From assembly GCF_950023065.1 (NCBI RefSeq), contig NC_088679.1:56730001-56794000 (forward strand): a DNA stretch of 64,000 bases, read 5' to 3'. The notes under the pieces are model-generated. The model searched no databases. It was not told where the DNA came from and was given only the letters and a program-made list of their open reading frames with translations. Below are positions 34,441 through 46,257 of this stretch, one piece after another. This DNA comes from Planococcus citri. Its lineage: Eukaryota; Arthropoda; Insecta; Hemiptera; Pseudococcidae. Every line of letters starts with the position of its first letter. Within the stretch, counting starts at the first letter, position 1. The position numbers were made by a program, and so were the translations under genes.

Positions 34441-36639
34441 GAAATAATGAAAACATTTCAGAAATTTTCATTAACCCAACTTCTTTACGGACAGAATATT
34501 CCTACTAAATAACTAATTGGTCACTTTTCCATCATTATGTTGGAATTTCAAATACAATTTTTCTTCCAGATCTTCTTCAGCTGAAAATTTGATATCACGC
34601 ATTGGAATTTTCCAATCGTAAACCAGAGAATTGAAGAAACTCCCTTGCATGTAAGTGCTCTGAATCATCAATGCGCCTTCATAATACCAACCCTTTTAAC
34701 CCCATCTCTCTTGGTGAATTTTTCCACCTACGTATAATATAATCCATCACCTACTCATAAAAGCTCCTAACAACCGTGCAAATAAATCAATTGACAAATA
34801 CTTTCTCGTCAACTCGTAGGTACCTCACCCCATTTTCTGCACTACAATTACACCTACTACATACTACGTACACATACGTGCACATAATATACAACACAAA
34901 ACACGGAAAAACCTCTCTTAACATTGCACAACATCAATACAATCTCCCCCCTTGCATATTGGTTGACACTCTGATACTCTTATGTACATACACACTGTAC
35001 AGTGTACACCGTACAGTATAATATTTCAATATAATTCCACCACCCCTATCGCACACATACTGGTTTCGCTATTTTCATAGTAAAATACTCTCTTCAAACA
35101 AAACACGCGCGTAATTTCTCGGCGATTTTTCGCTTCCCGTGTGAATACACAGGTAACACAGGCCAAGTGCGTATAGTTAACAAGAAGAGACACAGAGCAG
35201 GAAAAAAGGCCACCCTTTGCATCCAGGACAGATGCTCTTCAATGCCAATGCCAATACTTGCGAGGTTTTTATTGAAAGCAATAAAAACTAACCATTAAAC
35301 GCTGATTACGGTTGATTTGTTCAGCGCAATAGGATTAAAATAACTGTTGTAAAGTGGTTTTCAGCTCTAATACGTCAGTTTTTCAAATCATAAAATAAGT
35401 CATCTTTACCTTATTCTTTACTCTTTTTTTTATTATTTTTTTCAAGAAACATTACACCGTTTAAGCAAACAATCGCACATGGCGTAGCGTTTGTAATTGT
35501 ACATTGTATGTGTACTTAAGGGTAGCCGAATTGCGGCTCAAGGTGAAGTAACTCGTATTTCAAATTTCATCTTATATTTACCTACTCAGATATAGGTACC
35601 CACTCCGGTTGTGTGAGCCTCTGAGCCCTTATAAAAGACGCACTCGCGTCGTTTTACCCAATCTGACTCCTGTTCGAATAATTTTATTTGTCAACGTGCG
35701 CTTGTTAATACGATTTTTACGACTGTAAGGATATTACGAGTACAAGACGTGTGGTGTGCAGTATTTGGCTGCTGAGCGTACGTGTCGTCAATTGTACTAT
35801 CTCTTTGCGTATCACCAGATATGAGAAATACCTACTGTCACAATGCTTTTTTCAAATATTTAGATAGAAATTGTTATACCTTGATACGTCCAAAGACTGT
35901 TTTTATAGTATCTAAATGTGTAAGTACATTGATATTTTGGCGATATAACTCGCTAATACATAACCGTCTATTGCCACTGAACCCTAATAAAAGTCATACG
36001 ATGATATAAATTACAATCAACGAATGCGCATTGAATCAACGTACAATCACAGTCTTTATATTCATCTTATTATCACTCGAGCTATATCTATTGTTACCGG
36101 TTTAAGGATTATACCATTTTTGGGAGGATGATAATGTCATGTGAATCGAAGATATGAGACTTTAACTGGAGGAAATTAGCTTTAAATAGGATTTAGATGC
36201 TAATTGAGGTGAAAAGTGTAATTTTCATGGGTATAGGCGTAAATATAAATATGTAGATCTTCGCCTTGGCTACATGAAATAGTTCGGATGAAAATTTGAA
36301 AAAAAAATCATGAACGAGTTCTTACTTTGAATTTAAAAGTACCTAATCCAAAAATGTTTTGAAAACAGGCATGAAATGTAGTAACCTCACATCCCAAATT
36401 TTGAGAAAAGTGAGGGGCTGAAAACTGCTAACAAGGGAGGTATCCCAACTGATGATTGATCCAGGCAGTGCTAAATTGGAAGAGCATGCCAAAAAATATC
36501 ATCAATCACGGATGGAGGTTCCAGTACGGCTTCAGACCACTTCCTAACCGACTCAGTACCTCAAATTGTACTTCCATTTGGGACTCAGCTATTTTTCTCA
36601 AAACAAGTTCGGTAGCGACAGCAAGAAAAATCACAATTT
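34441..36639. other. Intergenic stretch, possible promoter inside
   Basis: No coding frame with a recognised domain. TATA and initiator-like motifs are noted separately at 35630. Open frames at 34776 and 35782 are short and unlike known proteins. Confidence 0.3.
35630..35637 (+). promoter_or_regulatory. Possible TATA box
   Basis: TATAAAAG is followed about 31 bases later by ATCTGACT, an initiator-like spot. A donor-like GTAAGG lies near 35729, so a short non-coding first exon could begin here. No coding exon was identified downstream, which keeps this uncertain. Confidence 0.25.
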
Positions 36640-37647
36640 TTTCAAAAAAGCCTCCCTTCCCCATTTCTCCCCTTCGAAATGAAGAAGTAGTGGCCAAAAT
36701 TCAAAAAATCCTCAGATTGAAGAAGTCTCAAAAGTTGATAACGAATATGTAGCGGTTTTCTACATTATATTCCACGTCCGTTTCTGTGATTTCAAACAAT
36801 TTCCATTGTTTTGCTTGCCTACAGAAATGAATGAATTGACCTCAAAATAGTCAAAAAAAACTGCTAACTTCAAAATGCTGTAAAACGTGTCAATTTTAAT
36901 TTTTTTCAAAACTTTATGGGTTTATATCAAAATATGGACATTTTTGAATTAAAAAATCGTTGATTCCATTTTTTCAAAAATATTTTAGTTTCTACCATGC
37001 TCATCACAAAAAAACTCATTTTCTTTGCTATTTTTGAGGTAAAAGTTCTTCTTTTAAAAAAAACGCAAGCTAGATCAGCGGGAAATTTTTTATATTTTTT
37101 TAAAAACATTTTCAAGTAAAAAATTACTATGGAAATATGAATACTAAAATTGGCTTTAGAGACTCAAAAAGACATATTATTTCGAAACAATCACGAATTT
37201 TCCAAATTTTTCATGTTTTGGACCACCCCCTCCCACCCTTTGAGGGCTCATTTTGAGATTAGGGGTAAAATAAATGTCAAAATCGACTTCAGCGACCTAA
37301 AAAACCCCCATTTACAATAGCGATCCGAAAAAAATACATGTTTCGATACCCACCTTGAATTTATCAAAATTTGATGCCTTGAACCACCCCCTCCCCCTTT
37401 TGAGGGCTCATTTTGAGGTTAAGGAACAAATAAATGTCAAAATCGACTTCAGCGACCTAAAAAAAACCCATATCCAAAGTTTTACGGGTTTTGCTTTGAA
37501 ATTCGATTTTGCACCACCCCCTCCCCCCTTTGAGGGCTCATTTTGATGTTAGGGGTAAAATGAATGCCAAAAAAAACCCATATCCGTAATTTTACGGATT
37601 TTTCTTTAAAATTCGATTTTTGGCCGCTACTTCTTCATTTCGGACCA
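36640..37647. repeat. Foldback with three internal tandem units
   Basis: CGAAATGAAGAAGTAGTGGCC (36674 on) is inverted at the right end as GGCCGCTACTTCTTCATTTC (37622 on). Inside, a unit with ACCACCCCCTCCC, GAGGGCTCATTTTGA and TCGACTTCAGCGACCTAAAA is repeated in tandem, starting near 37220, 37381 and 37512 (spacing 161 and 131). No gene; ORFs within are repeat sequence. Confidence 0.6.
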
Positions 37648-38038
37648 CTGTATGGGCCGCGGGGGCACCTCCGGAGCTTGATTTTTTTCTAAATAAATTT
37701 CAACTCAAAATGGAGGTCTTTGCTATTTTTCCTCAAACTTGAAAGGATGCTAAAAATGGGTAGTACCATAGGCCTAAGGACAACCCAGAAGGTTGTATTG
37801 GTGAGGGGGGGGTGCAATCGAAAATTTGCCGACTGATATGAGAAAAAAATACCAATTTTGGCGGATAAAACGAAAGGTGAGAAAACAATTCTGCCAGTTA
37901 ACATTATACGAGTATTATAGGTAGGTTTTTCATATCCTGTCATGAAATAAAAAATTTTCGTTTTCCCTGTTCAATTTTTACGTAGAAGCATCAAAAATAT
38001 CTATAGAATTTTTTATTTTGTAAAAAAGAAACAAATTA

Positions 38039-38250
38039 GCCCGAGCATTGCGAAGGCAAAAGCTTTCAAAAATTCATATTTTGAAAGGTGAGAACACAAT
38101 GTTTTTTAATGTGAAGAGTGTTTTATTTTTTCGGTTTCCAAATTTTAGAATTTGAATGATAATTTTTTTTACAAAATTTCAAGTTAGAAAAAGAGGTAAA
38201 CAGGCCCGAATGAAGTGAGGGTGTGCTTTCGAAAATTTGAGATTCGAGAA
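38039..38250. repeat. GCCCGAGCGAAGCGAGG-type dimeric repeat, locus 1
   Basis: GCCCGAGCATTGCGAAGGC at 38039 and GCCCGAATGAAGTGAGGG at 38204 mark two units 165 bases apart; each is followed by a CTTTC(A/G)AAAATT word. The same paired layout is seen at 51619/51775 and 59039/59173. Confidence 0.5.
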
Positions 38251-38639
38251 GTAAAAAAACGTTAATTTGTTTGAGTGTGATTCAATCAAGTCTAAAATTG
38301 TTTTTAATTTTCAGACTTCGTCAAAATTTGCTAGTTTTATCAAAATTTGCAGACTTTTTCAAAATTTGACAACGGGGGGGGGGGGGAGAGTTGACTCCTT
38401 GGGTTCGTGTCTCCAAGGGCCATTCGTGGAAATTTTTTCGAACGAATGGAGCCTCCTAAAATCGTTTCCTCGATTCAGCTGAAATTTGACTCACTGGAAG
38501 TTCATATCACCCGAATTAAATTTTCAGCTGCCGCAGTTGATTTTTCGAATTTCGACGAATTTTTGAAAATGGCTTAAATAGCTCATTTGCTGTCAAGGTT
38601 TTCATAAAAATGGGGAGTCCATAAGATAAAAAACTGAAA

Positions 38640-39120
38640 TTTGGTTTAGATACTGAATTCGGTCTCCTGAATCGATTAAGACTACTCTCAAGATAACCTG
38701 AAGCCTCCATCAGAAATTAGTTTTCCTCCAGCACACTGTAATCGTTTCAGAAGGGATTGTAGTCAACTTCGGCAGCTGAAATTTCAATCCTACCATGAGT
38801 TCGATATTCTCAATCGATTAGGGCGCGGGGCGATTGAATCGCGAATTCGAGGTGACGATGAGTTCACACTTGTAGGTATTTTTTACGAGTTGAAAATTTT
38901 CCACATTTTTTAAAAATTCCAGTAGCACGTATTTCTGGAGAAAACTGTACAAAACTTCGCCTAATTATGCCCTTAAATTGACCCTCCGAATTGATTGCTA
39001 CCATTTTTGAGACAATCTGAAGCCTCCAGCATAAATTAGTTTTTTTTCAGCACATTGGAATCGCTCTGGAAAGTGCTGCAATCAACTTTGGCGGCTGAAA
39101 ATTTGGTTCAGAGCCAAGAG
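38640..39120. repeat. Direct duplication of a 'GAAGCCTCCA' unit
   Basis: Bases 38690-38790 are repeated at about 39010-39110, 320 bases on. Both copies run CTGAAGCCTCCA, AAATTAGTTTT, CAGCACA, AATCG and then CAACTT(C/T)GG(C)(A/G)GCTGAAA. The 'CCTCCAGCA' word also occurs in the F1 foldbacks, so this may be a relative of that family. Confidence 0.45.
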
Positions 39121-40450
39121 GTGTTGGTGACATGAACTTTTAGTGAGCCAAATTTCAGCCAAATCGGCTACGAGTACAAAATCAACCTCATTTCGGACCA
39201 AATTTGCCAATTTTTTCCATTTTCTTATAATTTTAATTTGAAAAATTGAATCGCGAAATTTTGGATTTTTATCAGACGAGTTCATTTTTAAATTTTCAAA
39301 AATTTTCTAAACATTATGCTTCCCAGTTTTGAGATTTTGACTACACGTGCTCAACCTTAACTTACGTTAGCCTAATTTTTCCTCCTCTCAAACAATAATG
39401 CAAGTAACAAGTGTGATCTGCCCATCGTTTGCAAGAAGATAGAAGCAAAAAAAAAAAATAAGTTCAAACTGGTTACAACGACACCAGGTGAACATGTAAA
39501 TACGCCTACTTTATTGTACACCAGCAAGGCACATCGCCAAGAATATGCCTGTCATTTGATTATTATTCCAGTCGCGCGATTCTTCTCTAAATCATCGAAA
39601 AGAGAGAAAACTCAAATTACGGAATCGTAAAGTTAGTGAATTATTAGTGTAGTTGTCTTTTCTTTTTTTTTTTTACCTCTACACTTATACTTCATGAAGT
39701 TAAATTATACGGTTGTAATAAGGCAATGTGATTTTCAAAAAAACTTCTCGAACGTGTTCCGAGTCGTACAAATTGCTGAATTGGTTAGTGAAAAAAATAA
39801 TAAAAAAGCAGATAATCAACTTGTTAGGATTTGTTGCGACGATGTTTGTTTTTTTTTAATGCATCGAAAGGGTGTGCAGTAAAAAATACGCGTATATTGG
39901 TACATGTATTTATGCCTTTTTGTATAAATAAATGAAAACTTTTCCCGGTATTTTTAGATAATAATTTCAGGCTGTAGGCGTATGTCACCGTGCTCACACA
40001 ACCACATCGGTTTCCATTACTCGAGCTAACCGAAGGTTTGATTAAAATTTAAGTACCTTAATGCTCATTCAATTGTTAGAAAGAATTAATATTTAACGAG
40101 TTAAACGCGGCGTTTTGAATTTTTTTTCCCATGCGTTTCGTGAGTTTTAACTTTTTTTTATTCGGTTGTTGTTTTGTTGACGTTATTAACGTCAAAATAA
40201 ACGTTAGGGTAATGAGAAGCACATGCAAATACGCGAACCCATGTACAGTAATTATGATGTTTTGGGGATGTGATTGCGTGCTGGGTATTGAGTGCGTATT
40301 AACGCTATGTAATTACTTTGTAGAATGACTGCACTTAGACAAAAAAAGGGGTAGTTTTTTGGTACGAGGTACCAAAGTACCTACAGCCGAGGTATAGAAG
40401 ATATGTACTATACATGAACATCAAGTGCAGAGTCCGTAAGTCTGGTGCTG
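39121..40450. other. Intergenic stretch, no gene recognised
   Basis: AT-rich sequence with short chance frames; nothing else seen. Confidence 0.3.
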
Positions 40451-40499
40451 TTTGCATATTTCACTGGTGAAGAGAGCACTTGTACTATAACCTGAAGCC

Positions 40500-40736
40500 A
40501 ACAAGTGCCAAGGGAGATCTTCTATAGGAATTCGACGAGAATATCGTTTCCAAGGTTGATGGCGAAATGAAATGTTGGAGCCTCAGAGGTGAGAGGAAAT
40601 TGACCAAATTCTGTGAAGACATTCATTATGATTACAAAGGATTACTTTTGGAACAGGACGATTTCCTCCAAAACAGGTTGAGTAGGGATATCTGTGGAGC
40701 TAACCTTTTTTCATGGGTGACTTTACACTCATAATG
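40500..40736 (+). pseudogene. Possible gene remnant of unknown family
   Basis: The frame from about 40526 to a TAA near 40735 is open for some 65 codons and reads EFDENIVSKVDGEMKCWSLR, ERKLTKFCEDIHYDYKGLL and DFLQNRLSRDICGANLF. Its composition, mixed charged and aromatic, differs from the Lys/Phe/Ile-rich chance frames around it. It has no start codon and no convincing splice sites. It could be a lone exon or a retro-derived scrap. Confidence 0.2.
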
Positions 40737-40790
40737 AAACTCACTTTAGAATTCAATTAACAAAATTTTAAACTGTTTGAAAATCAGTAA

Positions 40791-42056
40791 AGGGTCATTC
40801 CACGTCAATTCGATCAAGAAGTGGTGAGGGGGGGCGGCGATTTTTTTGAAATTTTTCCTGTGGGAAGGCCTTCCGAAAAGATGACCAATGACGCAAATCA
40901 CAGCCCTCTAGTCCTTTTTAAAGGCTGCTAGGGAGTGTCAAAGTTTTCAGTGAACTTGAAATATCATCCATTTCAGCAGTGGATTATTCGATAGGGTAAC
41001 CGCAAAACTTTCCAGAATGGAACTTTTTCCAATAGTTAAGGGTTTTGAAAGACTAAAAATCAGTGTTGCCAATTTTTTTCGTATGAAAAATTAGTTCGAA
41101 AAGTTTCAAAACGTAGTTTTCATATCATTCTGACTCTCACAAATTCTGAAAAAATGTATTATGGACAACTTGACCCCTATTTTAAAGTATCCGTTGAAAA
41201 AGATGAAAAAAACTTTTCAGTCGATGAAATGAACTCATCACAAAAAAAATCAAAATTCGAAAAGATTCAAAAAATGAACGAATTTCCACTTTTTTGCAAT
41301 GAGTGTTATTTCATCAACTTTTTCATGAAATACGTCAGAAAGAGGTCAAAATAAGACAACTGAATAAAGTTAAACATTTTTTGATGTTTGGAATTGAAAA
41401 TTGAATTTTTTCGAATTTTGATGTTTTTATGATGAGTTTTCATTTCATTGAATGAAAGATTTTTTTCAGCTTTTTTTAACGAAAAAAAAAATAGGTACGT
41501 CAAAATAAGGGTCAAATGGGTTCACTACTTTTTTTCATGATTTAAATCAGAAATTCGCATTTTTTCGTAAGCAATCCGATTTTTTTAAAATCGACTTTAC
41601 GAAATAACGCCATCCTAATTTTTTAATATTATGTTGTTCAACATGAAATGTTGTCCATAATACATTTTTTCAGAATTTTTGAGTCAGAACGATATGAAAA
41701 CAACGTCTTGAAACTTTTCGAACTAATTTTTCGTACGAAAAAAAGTGGTAACACTGATTTTCATGATATCTCCAAAAAAAATTTCAAAACCCTCAACTAT
41801 TGGAAAAAGTTCCATTTTGGTAGGTATCGCGGTTATCGAGTAACCCACTGCTGAAATGGATGATATTTCAAGTTCACTGAAAATTTTGACACTCTTTAAC
41901 AGCCATTAAAAATGGGCTAGAGGGCTGCGATTTGCACCATTGGTCACTCCTTTAAAAGGTCTTTCCACAGACAAAATTTCAAAAAAAAACACCGACCTCC
42001 CTCCCCCCCCCCCCCCCCCGTTACCACGTCTTGGTCGAATGGGCGTGGAATGACCC
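40791..42056. repeat. Foldback transposon family F2, copy 1
   Basis: The left end AGGGTCATTCCACGTCAATT is matched by the inverted right end, GGGCGTGGAATGACCCT. The arms are about 500 bases and carry GCAGCCCTCTAG near each end, CATTTCAGCAGTGGAT, and TTTTCGTA(T/C)GAAAAA about 300 bases in. A 17-base C run sits near the right end. The same family makes up 48216-50282. No transposase encoded; the ORFs at 41154, 41306 and 41648 are arm sequence. Confidence 0.75.
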
Positions 42057-42695
42057 TAAAAAAATCCAACAACTTACTTTGAAAGCCAAATCGTTTAGCA
42101 GTTTGTCAGCTGACGTCACGGTGACGTTGACGTATCATCGATATCCAGTCCGAACTTCAAGAGTTGAAGTATAACTTGAAGCATGCGAGCATCCCGTAAG
42201 CACCCCATCAGCGAGAGAAAACAACACGAGGTCGAGATGTCCACTTTTACGTGTACTATATTTACAGACTAACTTAACCTAACATCTTTTTAAAAAATGC
42301 ATCAATGCTGTAGTATTTCTATAGCATATCGCGAAGGAGGGATGGTGGGACTAAGGATGGAACAATGGACAGGAATGAGGAAAGAAAGAAGGCAGACAGG
42401 TACAACAGGTACCTACTAATGACAAGGGATTCGTAGAAAGATGGTTTGGCGACAACAATCACTGTCTTCAATATCCAGTCCAAACTCCTAGTTAGTGTAA
42501 ATACCAGAAAGTAAAAACAGCTAAACACAATCACTGTGTGCTGTGTGTGATAAAATTTTAGTTACTGCTGACGTTTACAAGCAATAGGTACATACAATAG
42601 AAGTTCATTTTCATTTCGTGAATTGGTGTTTTTAAAAAATTTTTCGTTTCGTAATTTTTTTAGTTTTTATGTGAGCAAGGTATTAGATTACGAAT
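42057..42695. other. Upstream region of the 42696 gene
   Basis: It contains no coding frame. It should hold the promoter and 5' UTR of the small membrane-protein gene. No clear TATA box was found in the last 200 bases. Confidence 0.3.
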
Positions 42696-43645
42696 ATGAA
42701 TCAAGAACTTTCTTACGAAGCTAATGGAAGTTTTCCATTTAATGCAAATATTTCTGGTGAGTTTTTGTAAGATCACTGTTCATTGTTTGGTTGTATAATA
42801 AGTAAGGTACCTAATCATTTTTTTCTGTTTTGCAGATAGTTTTTCTCAAAATGCTTCCAAGTGTCCAGAAGAAGCAGCAATGGTTCTCATCATTAGTAAG
42901 AGATTTTTTTTGTTTGATCATTTTGATCAACTCTCAACACGTTTACATAAGTATCTTGTGTTAGCGATTTTTTTCATTTTACGCGACGACTTTTGATTTA
43001 GACTCGTGGTGGACAGTCCTTTTTTATCTCATCATCCAAACAGCGTGTGCTTTCTTCGCTATCATCGTTGCTCAATGGTTCGTTGGAAATCAGAACAAAC
43101 AGAATAATTGTCAACCAGTGAGATCAATATTCACAAAGAATGTATCGATTTATGAACTGTATGTGTAACAGAATGAATAATAACAGCGGTATATTTCAGG
43201 TATGTTTTCCAGTATCGATCGCATTGAATCGGCATGACTTTGACGCAGCTGATCGGTTCGATATTGCGAGAATGATCGATTATGTTGGCGAACTTTCAGT
43301 CTACGAGAGAAAGGCTAGAATATTGAGAATGAAGGAGATTGCAGGTATGTACCTACTGCATAATATAATCTAGTACCTATTTACTGTGTTGTTTAGGTAC
43401 CTAGCTTATTCTGTTACGAAGATCTGCACAGTAATTTTATATTTTTCATTAGCTCTCAACTGATTGATGTTTTTTGTGGTAATGCTTAATACTTCACTAA
43501 GAGTACGGAGAAGTGATTGAATTTTCAGCAAACTTTACTTGATACGAGGGTATCGATGAATTTAATTCATGTTTTGTGGTTACCTTTGATTTTGTTAGCT
43601 TATTCTGATTGTGATTTTTCTTCAGAAGGACGCATTCCGTCATAG
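42696..43645 (+). CDS. Small single-pass membrane protein, five exons
   Basis: I assembled this gene from splice signals: exons 42696-42756, 42836-42895, 43002-43117, 43200-43344 and 43626-43645, all introns GT-AG (79, 106, 82 and 281 bases). Exon phases join exactly and give 133 residues ending at TAG 43643. The N-terminus (1-42) has three N-glycosylation sequons (NGS at 10, NIS at 18, NAS at 26) and no signal peptide. Residues about 44-67 (TVLFYLIIQTACAFFAIIVA) form one membrane helix. The 65-residue C-terminus is charged, with FDIARMIDYVGELSVYERKA and a Lys/Arg-rich end. The sequons suggest N-terminus outside, C-terminus in the cytosol. I do not recognise the family and give no function. 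A polyadenylation signal follows at 43734. Confidence 0.65.
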
Positions 43646-43733
43646 TCGTCGCTGAGGAGATGTACGTTGAACCTGATTGCAGGAATATCCATACCGGAGA
43701 CCTTCAAACTTGATAAAATGTTGAATTGGTAAA

Positions 43734-43739
43734 AATAAA
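43734..43739 (+). terminator. Polyadenylation signal AATAAA
   Basis: AATAAA lies 89 bases after the stop codon of the small membrane-protein gene, a usual distance for a short insect 3' UTR. Confidence 0.5.
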
Positions 43740-44073
43740 AAATTTCTCGACACTTTCGTCATTTTATATTTCTATAACACTATTCAGGAGCGACTTGGAA
43801 GCCTTGCACAGCCACCAAATTATTTTTTCGGTTTCTTCAAAAATTTTCAATGATATCGAATTTTTTCTACACAGTTTTTTAAACAGGGATACGACTTTTT
43901 TGAAAATTAACATCATTTTGGGACCACTAGAACCTCGATGCTTTCAGATTATGTAAGTAATTTCTGATAAGATCAATTATTGAAAAAAAGGACAAAAAAA
44001 TTGAAATTAATTTTCACTTCTGCGTAGAAACAGAATTACAGATGGTGCAATCAATCATAAGATTAAAAGAATT

Positions 44074-44094
44074 AAAAAAAAAAAAAAAAAAAAA
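44074..44094 (+). repeat. Poly(A) run of 21
   Basis: An uninterrupted A tract in intergenic DNA between the small gene and the 44121 foldback. It could be a retrotransposed tail but no retrocopy precedes it. Confidence 0.6.
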
Positions 44095-44120
44095 TAGATC
44101 AGGTACGTACATTGATTTCA

Positions 44121-44657
44121 TAATTGAGAGGGGTTTTGCGATAAGGTCCCTTGTGGTGATATTTCAATTTTTTCAGGAGAGAGCAAACATCGAATCGCTT
44201 CGATTTTTTCGATTTTTTTTTTCGATATATGTTGGATGGGAAATTTTGACGAAATTCGTTCATCATCGCCTGATATCCTTGATTTAGAAAAGGGACCTTG
44301 TGGTGAACAGCCGAATTTACACAACGTTACAGACTACCCCGCAAAAAAATATCGAGAAATTCGAATTCGCCATGAAATTTTACATAGGTAACAACAATAA
44401 AATAATTTTTCCATCGACATTTTTTTTTAAAATCAAAAACAAACAAAAACTTTGATTTTGATTTCCCAAAAATGTGAATTTTTGAGTATTCATGTTCAAA
44501 TAATTTTTAGAACGAAAAGTTGATGAGATAGGCGAAAAATCTGACTGCACGTGTCATTCGATTTCTCGTGAAAAAGTAAGTAAGTCGGAATCGCCAATAA
44601 AAAATAAAAAAACATCGAATCACCACAAGGGCCCATATCGCGAAACGCCTCTCAATT
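44121..44657. repeat. Foldback element with about 39-bp ends
   Basis: Left end TAATTGAGAGGGGTTTTGCG continuing to CCCTTGTGGTGAT is inverted at the right as ATCACCACAAGGG, ending CGAAACGCCTCTCAATTA. About five differences in 39 bases. Both ends touch TA. The left-end word GGGACCTTGTGGTGA recurs in the interior near 44290. No coding. Confidence 0.65.
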
Positions 44658-46257
44658 AGTGATAGTGGAGACCATCATTAGCAGGTATAATGCTGGATTT
44701 TTTGTTCTTTTCATTAAATCGCATTAAAATAAGAAGAGGACAATAAAAATACTTCATAAACATAGGTAGGTATATTTAAAAAAAAATACTTAACATTCAC
44801 TTTTTGTAGACATTCTTACAAAAAAGTAAAATAATTCTTCTACGAAGTAAGTATAAAAAAAATTTATCAATACCCATGGAAAACATGTAAACACAACAGA
44901 CGACATAAAATGAATAGGTAAAACGAAAAATCATCTTAAACAATATAATAAAATTAAGTAATTAATCTTACGTATGGGTAAATCCACTTCGAGAAGAGCC
45001 ACAGTAAAAGAAAGTTGGAACTTCTCTCAGCTCATGAAAGGTACTTATTTTTCACTCCCTTTCAGTGGCCCACTCAATTATTCGAGCTCATTCAAGGGGG
45101 AGGGGAACCGAAGGAGTCTGCTGTAGAAATAATTGCTCCAAGTGAAGATTTTATAACCTCAACTTGATCTAGAAACTCTTTTCACACGAACACTTCGAAA
45201 TTGTTTTCATTTCTTCACTCTAAGTTCGAACCCAATCGTAAAATTTAATCAAAAATCATAAAATTTGATACCAATAATCACTCTTCGAAACGATTTTACA
45301 ACTCTAGATAACCCCTAGATCAAATTTCTCCCTTACAATATTAATATCAAAACTGTTAAATTCGTTTCAAAAAACTACACTTTCCATTCTGAATGAAACT
45401 TACACGAAGTAAAATATCCAACTGAAGTGTTTGGATGGGTTAAAACTCGAATAAGTTGACAAAAGCGTATTAACGAATATGTTTCAATGTAACAATTGTA
45501 AATGAGAAAGAAAAAAGAGAAGAAGCACAGATCGTAAATTACACTTCTCTTTAGTTAGGCTAACGGGGTTAAGCTAATAGAAAACTAGTTACCAGCAAAA
45601 CTTGGCATCGTAAAAAAAACAACTACCTCGCACCATTATTACCTAATATTTTAAACCCCTAGCTAGTTTTTCTTTTCCTTGAAACGATGTGAAATTATTT
45701 TAATCGATCGAATTTATGTGGTCGAGAAATAATATTCACATAAAAAGTCAACCTTTTACCTACGAGTACTCATACGACAAGTTGAAAAATTCCAGTATAC
45801 CACTCTTTTGATTATCGTCATATTTGTGACGCTTCTGTTGTGAGATAGGTAGGTACGTAAAAAAAAGTGAATTCAAATTTTATGACCGATTCCAGCATTA
45901 CTAATAAGTATACCGAGACACCTTGACAATAGAATTATCGTTTATAACAACCTCCCTCTGTGAGAATAAAAATACTAAACCTGGTAACTGGTTAAATATA
46001 CAACTACTGTTTTTACTCGTATACGTATTACAGCAGCTCGAATTACAATATTCCATAATCCAAGAGTGGATTTGGGTAGAGGGGGAGGGGGCAAGAAAAC
46101 TCCTCTCACCTGGAAAAACTTACACAGGTAGGAAGATAGGTAGGTAAGTACCTACAAGTTATACAGAGATGAGAAGACGAAAATAATACAAGAGGTAAAA
46201 AACACTTTACTGTATAAAGTGTGACTAGATAAAGAAGTTATTTTGATGCGATGGAGC
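44658..46257. other. Downstream region of the minus-strand secreted-protein gene
   Basis: No gene. On the minus strand this should hold the 3' UTR of the 46258-47553 gene; no close AATAAA was found on that strand. The frame at 45923-46147 on the plus strand has no family resemblance. Confidence 0.3.

Noticed and set aside
45215..45245. GTTCGAACCC considered as a tRNA B box
   Set aside because: No matching A box, acceptor stem or anticodon arm around it.
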